This document shows positions 6,101 through 7,872 of a stretch of DNA of 7,872 bases, one piece after another (the stretch's first letter is position 1; each line of letters begins with the position of its first letter). The notes under the pieces are model-generated. The model had not been told where the DNA came from, searched no databases, and saw only the letters and a program-made list of their open reading frames with translations. A program made the translations under genes and the position numbers. The DNA comes from an uncultured bacterium (GTDB lineage Bacteria > Hydrogenedentota > Hydrogenedentia > Hydrogenedentales > CAITNO01), in NCBI GenBank assembly GCA_937923585.1, contig CALDSM010000094.1:1-7872 (forward strand). Direction: 5' to 3'.

Positions 6101-7267
6101 TCACACTTTCTCCCACTTCTTCGACTTGGCGGCCTTTTCCACCGCCTGAAGCACGCGCTGGCACTTCACCGCGTCCTCGAAGGTCGGGAAGTTCCCCTTC
6201 TTCGCCTTCAGGCCGCACAGGAACTCGTACATCTCATGCACGAACAGGTGCTCGTAGCCGATGATGTGCCCGGACGGCCACCAATGGCTGACGTACGCAT
6301 TGCCCGGATCACAGGCCTGCACCTTGCGGAAGCCCTGCAGCGTCGGGGGATCGTTCCGGTTGTAGTACTCGTACACGTTCATGTCTTCCTGGTTCCACAG
6401 CACCGACCCCTCGCTGCCGTAGATTTCGATGGAGTTGAAATTGCGGCGGCCCGGCGCGAAACGGGTGGCCTCAAAGGTCGCCAGCGTGTCCGAACCCTTG
6501 ATGCGGCCAATGAACACCGCCGCGTCGTCCACGTCCACCGTGTCATACTTGCCGGTGTCGCCGCCGGCCGTGCCCGAAATGCCGCCCGTGTCCGCCGACA
6601 CCACCTTGCGCTTCTTGATGAAGGTCTGGAGCGCGGAGGTGACCTCGACCACGTCGCCCACGAGGAACTGGCACAGGTCGGTGATGTGCGCGCCGATGTC
6701 GCCCAGCGCGCCCGAGCCCGTGTGCTTCTTCTTCAGGCGCCACACCATCGGGAAGTTCGGATCCACAATCCAGTCCTGCTGGTAGGCGGCGCGGAAGTGG
6801 AAGATGTGTCCAAGTTTGCCGGAGGATACCAGACCCTTGATGGCCTGCACCGCCGGTGCAAAGCGGTACGAGAAACCGCACATGTGCGCGACCTTGTTCG
6901 CCTTCACGGCGGCCAGCATCTCTTCGGCTTCCTTCAGCGTGTTGGACAGGGGCTTTTCGCTGACGATGGCCTTGCCGGCCTTTGCCGCGGCGATGGCCAC
7001 GGGGGGATGCAGCCAGTTCGGCGTGCAAATGTCCACGATGTCAATATCGGGACGGTTGACAACTTCCTTCCAGTTGTCCGAGGTCTCCTCCCATCCCCAT
7101 TTCTCCTTGGCAACGCTCAGGTCTTCGCCCGGAGCGCCGCAGACGACCTTGAGCACGGGGGTGCAGGGCGGGTCAAACATGGCGCCCACCTGCCTCCAGC
7201 CGTTGCTGTGCGTCCTACCCATAAACTGGGCGCCAATCATCGCGACATTCACCGTCTTCTTTGCCAT
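6101..7267 (-). CDS. Gfo/Idh/MocA-family oxidoreductase, levoglucosan-dehydrogenase-like type
   Basis: The product is 388 residues, without a signal peptide. The Rossmann fold begins at VNVAMIGAQFMGRTH (6-20) with the nucleotide-binding glycines Gly12 and Gly17. IDIVDICTPNWLH (75-87) and the EKP motif (104-106) follow, then GALGDIGAHITDL (186-198) with the Asp190/His194 pair. A glycine-rich insertion (about 225-240) precedes the VDDAA strand, and WWPSGHIIGYEH (329-340) is near the end. This last motif recalls sugar dehydrogenases of the levoglucosan/inositol type, judged from memory. The ATG at 7267 has AGGAGGG (7278-7284) at 10 bases. It probably oxidises a sugar or glycoside hydroxyl with NAD(P) and hands the product to the TIM barrel at 5047-6009. 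Confidence 0.93.
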   Translation of the reverse strand: MAKKTVNVAMIGAQFMGRTHSNGWRQVGAMFDPPCTPVLKVVCGAPGEDLSVAKEKWGWEETSDNWKEVVNRPDIDIVDICTPNWLHPPVAIAAAKAGKAIVSEKPLSNTLKEAEEMLAAVKANKVAHMCGFSYRFAPAVQAIKGLVSSGKLGHIFHFRAAYQQDWIVDPNFPMVWRLKKKHTGSGALGDIGAHITDLCQFLVGDVVEVTSALQTFIKKRKVVSADTGGISGTAGGDTGKYDTVDVDDAAVFIGRIKGSDTLATFEATRFAPGRRNFNSIEIYGSEGSVLWNQEDMNVYEYYNRNDPPTLQGFRKVQACDPGNAYVSHWWPSGHIIGYEHLFVHEMYEFLCGLKAKKGNFPTFEDAVKCQRVLQAVEKAAKSKKWEKV

Positions 7268-7506
7268 GGCTCTCTATCCCTCCTGGTGGGTGATGGCATT
7301 TCGGTTGCGTTCGAAGCGCCGTCCACCCGGTTACACACCGGGCGGGGAAACGCCCATTTCTCACGAACCGCAACAATCTACCAGATTAGCCCGTTCTCAA
7401 CAAAGAATCAAACTTCCCCCCGGCGTGCAAGTTGATTTGCCCCGCCCACCGTGTTTTCATATCACGTCTGACCCGGGCCGACACTTCAACCTTGGGAGTT
7501 CTCCGC
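7268..7506. other. Divergent intergenic control region
   Basis: This 239-base gap must hold promoters for the minus-strand dehydrogenase and the plus-strand exported protein. TTGATT (7432-7437) followed by CATATC (7458-7463) is a poor plus-strand candidate because the spacer is 20 bases. TTGAGA on the minus strand (7400-7395) is close to a -35 but lacks a well-placed -10. Two overlapping short inverted repeats share one arm: CCCGGT/ACCGGG (7326-7331, 7337-7342) and GGGCG/CGCCC (7340-7344, 7351-7355). No operator for a known regulator was recognised. Confidence 0.4.
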
Positions 7507-7822
7507 ATGAACCGCAAAGTGCTTTACATGATTCTCGCTCTCGCCCTGTGTGCCGCGCCACTGTTCCCTGCCAATGCGGCAGTACAAACGAAAGCCTTGG
7601 TTTATGCGCCCAACTATGACGGGAATTCAGAGGACTACGAGTCGGACGTTGCGCGCATTTTTGCCGATGCGGGCTATTCCGTCGCACCGATTGCCGCCAC
7701 TGACCTGTGCGATCCGGCCAAACTAACCGCGCCGAAGGAGACCGTTCTCGTCCTGCCCGACGCCGGACGCCTTCCGCTGGGCAGTATTGGCCCGGTGCAG
7801 CAGTTTCTCCACGCCGGTGGGC
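7507..7822 (+). CDS. Exported protein, N-terminal fragment, possible GATase-like fold
   Basis: The ATG at 7507 has GGGAG (7494-7498) 8 bases upstream and opens a Sec signal peptide: basic Arg3-Lys4, a hydrophobic core at about 5-20, and likely cleavage at NAA|V after residue 25. Only 105 native codons remain; codon 106 is completed by adapter bases, and the apparent ending IGRAHV is translated adapter. The visible mature part alternates strands and helices: TKALVYAP, DVARIFADAGYSVAPI, ETVLVLPDAGRLPLGSIGPVQQFLHAGG. The last piece resembles the strand-turn-helix of class I glutamine-amidotransferase-like domains, as in ThuA or beta-galactosidase trimerisation domains. This family call is an inference from a short fragment, and the catalytic part is missing. 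It is divergent from the dehydrogenase gene and may belong to the same sugar-use locus. Confidence 0.75.
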
Positions 7823-7872
7823 AGATCGGAAGAGCACACGTCTGAACTCCAGTCACGATCAGACCTCGTATG
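7823..7872 (+). other. Illumina TruSeq indexed (P7-side) adapter, not biological
   Basis: AGATCGGAAGAGC and the following bases through 7856 match the TruSeq indexed adapter. The hexamer GATCAG (7857-7862) equals TruSeq index 9, and ACCTCGTATG follows where ATCTCGTATG is expected, one mismatch at 7864. The sequence truncates the exported-protein gene, and its reverse translation gives the well-known contaminant string VQTCALPI. Confidence 0.98.

Noticed and set aside
6065..7435. 456-codon plus-strand frame, with a similar 334-codon frame at 5260-6264
   Set aside because: Both are antisense to well-supported dehydrogenase and TIM-barrel genes and show no family features.
7507..7551. Possible lipoprotein signal ending at Cys15 of the exported fragment
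   Set aside because: The residue before the cysteine is Leu, which does not fit a lipobox; ordinary signal-peptidase cleavage after residue 25 fits better.
36..7822. CRISPR arrays, tRNA/rRNA genes, transposases, phage or defence genes
   Set aside because: No regularly spaced repeats, RNA-gene signatures or characteristic protein motifs were found on either strand.
7674..7856. 60-codon minus-strand frame starting MTGVQTCALPI
   Set aside because: Its start codon and first residues are translated sequencing adapter.

Overview
The window is a metagenome-style contig whose biological part is roughly 36-7822. Both outer ends are Illumina library adapter: the tail of the TruSeq universal adapter at 1-35, and the indexed adapter at 7823-7872. 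The DNA is GC-rich, with Shine-Dalgarno sites of the AGGAG/AGGGAG type and Sec signal peptides. Gfo/Idh/MocA oxidoreductases, AP-endonuclease-2-type TIM barrels and a formylglycine sulfatase sit side by side. This gene mix is typical of polysaccharide-scavenging Planctomycetota, Verrucomicrobiota, Lentisphaerota or Candidatus Hydrogenedentota. I infer one of these groups but cannot choose between them, because no marker gene is present.

Layout from left to right: a possible 20-codon tail of a plus-strand gene (36-98); a minus-strand secreted six-EF-hand protein (168-791); a minus-strand Gfo/Idh/MocA dehydrogenase (1062-2129); a divergently transcribed, exported TIM-barrel isomerase/epimerase-like protein (2400-3302, plus); a convergent, cytoplasmic sulfatase/phosphonate-monoester-hydrolase-like enzyme with a TTG start (3444-4937, minus); a cytoplasmic TIM-barrel isomerase/epimerase (5047-6009, minus); a second Gfo/Idh/MocA dehydrogenase (6101-7267, minus); and the first 105 codons of a divergent exported protein with a probable amidotransferase-like fold (7507-7822, plus), cut off by the adapter. 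GC-rich hairpins follow all six complete genes. The one at 4988-5030 has a real U-tract and is a convincing intrinsic terminator.

The four central metabolic enzymes form two dehydrogenase + TIM-barrel pairs (1062-2129 with 2400-3302, and 6101-7267 with 5047-6009) around a sulfatase-superfamily hydrolase. The best-supported reading is a locus for oxidising and rearranging sugars, glycosides or cyclitols, possibly through 3-keto intermediates as in the E. coli ycj genes, with release of a sulfate or phosphonate/phosphate ester. The substrate cannot be read from sequence alone. No CRISPR array, tRNA, rRNA, insertion sequence, phage gene or recognisable defence system was seen.
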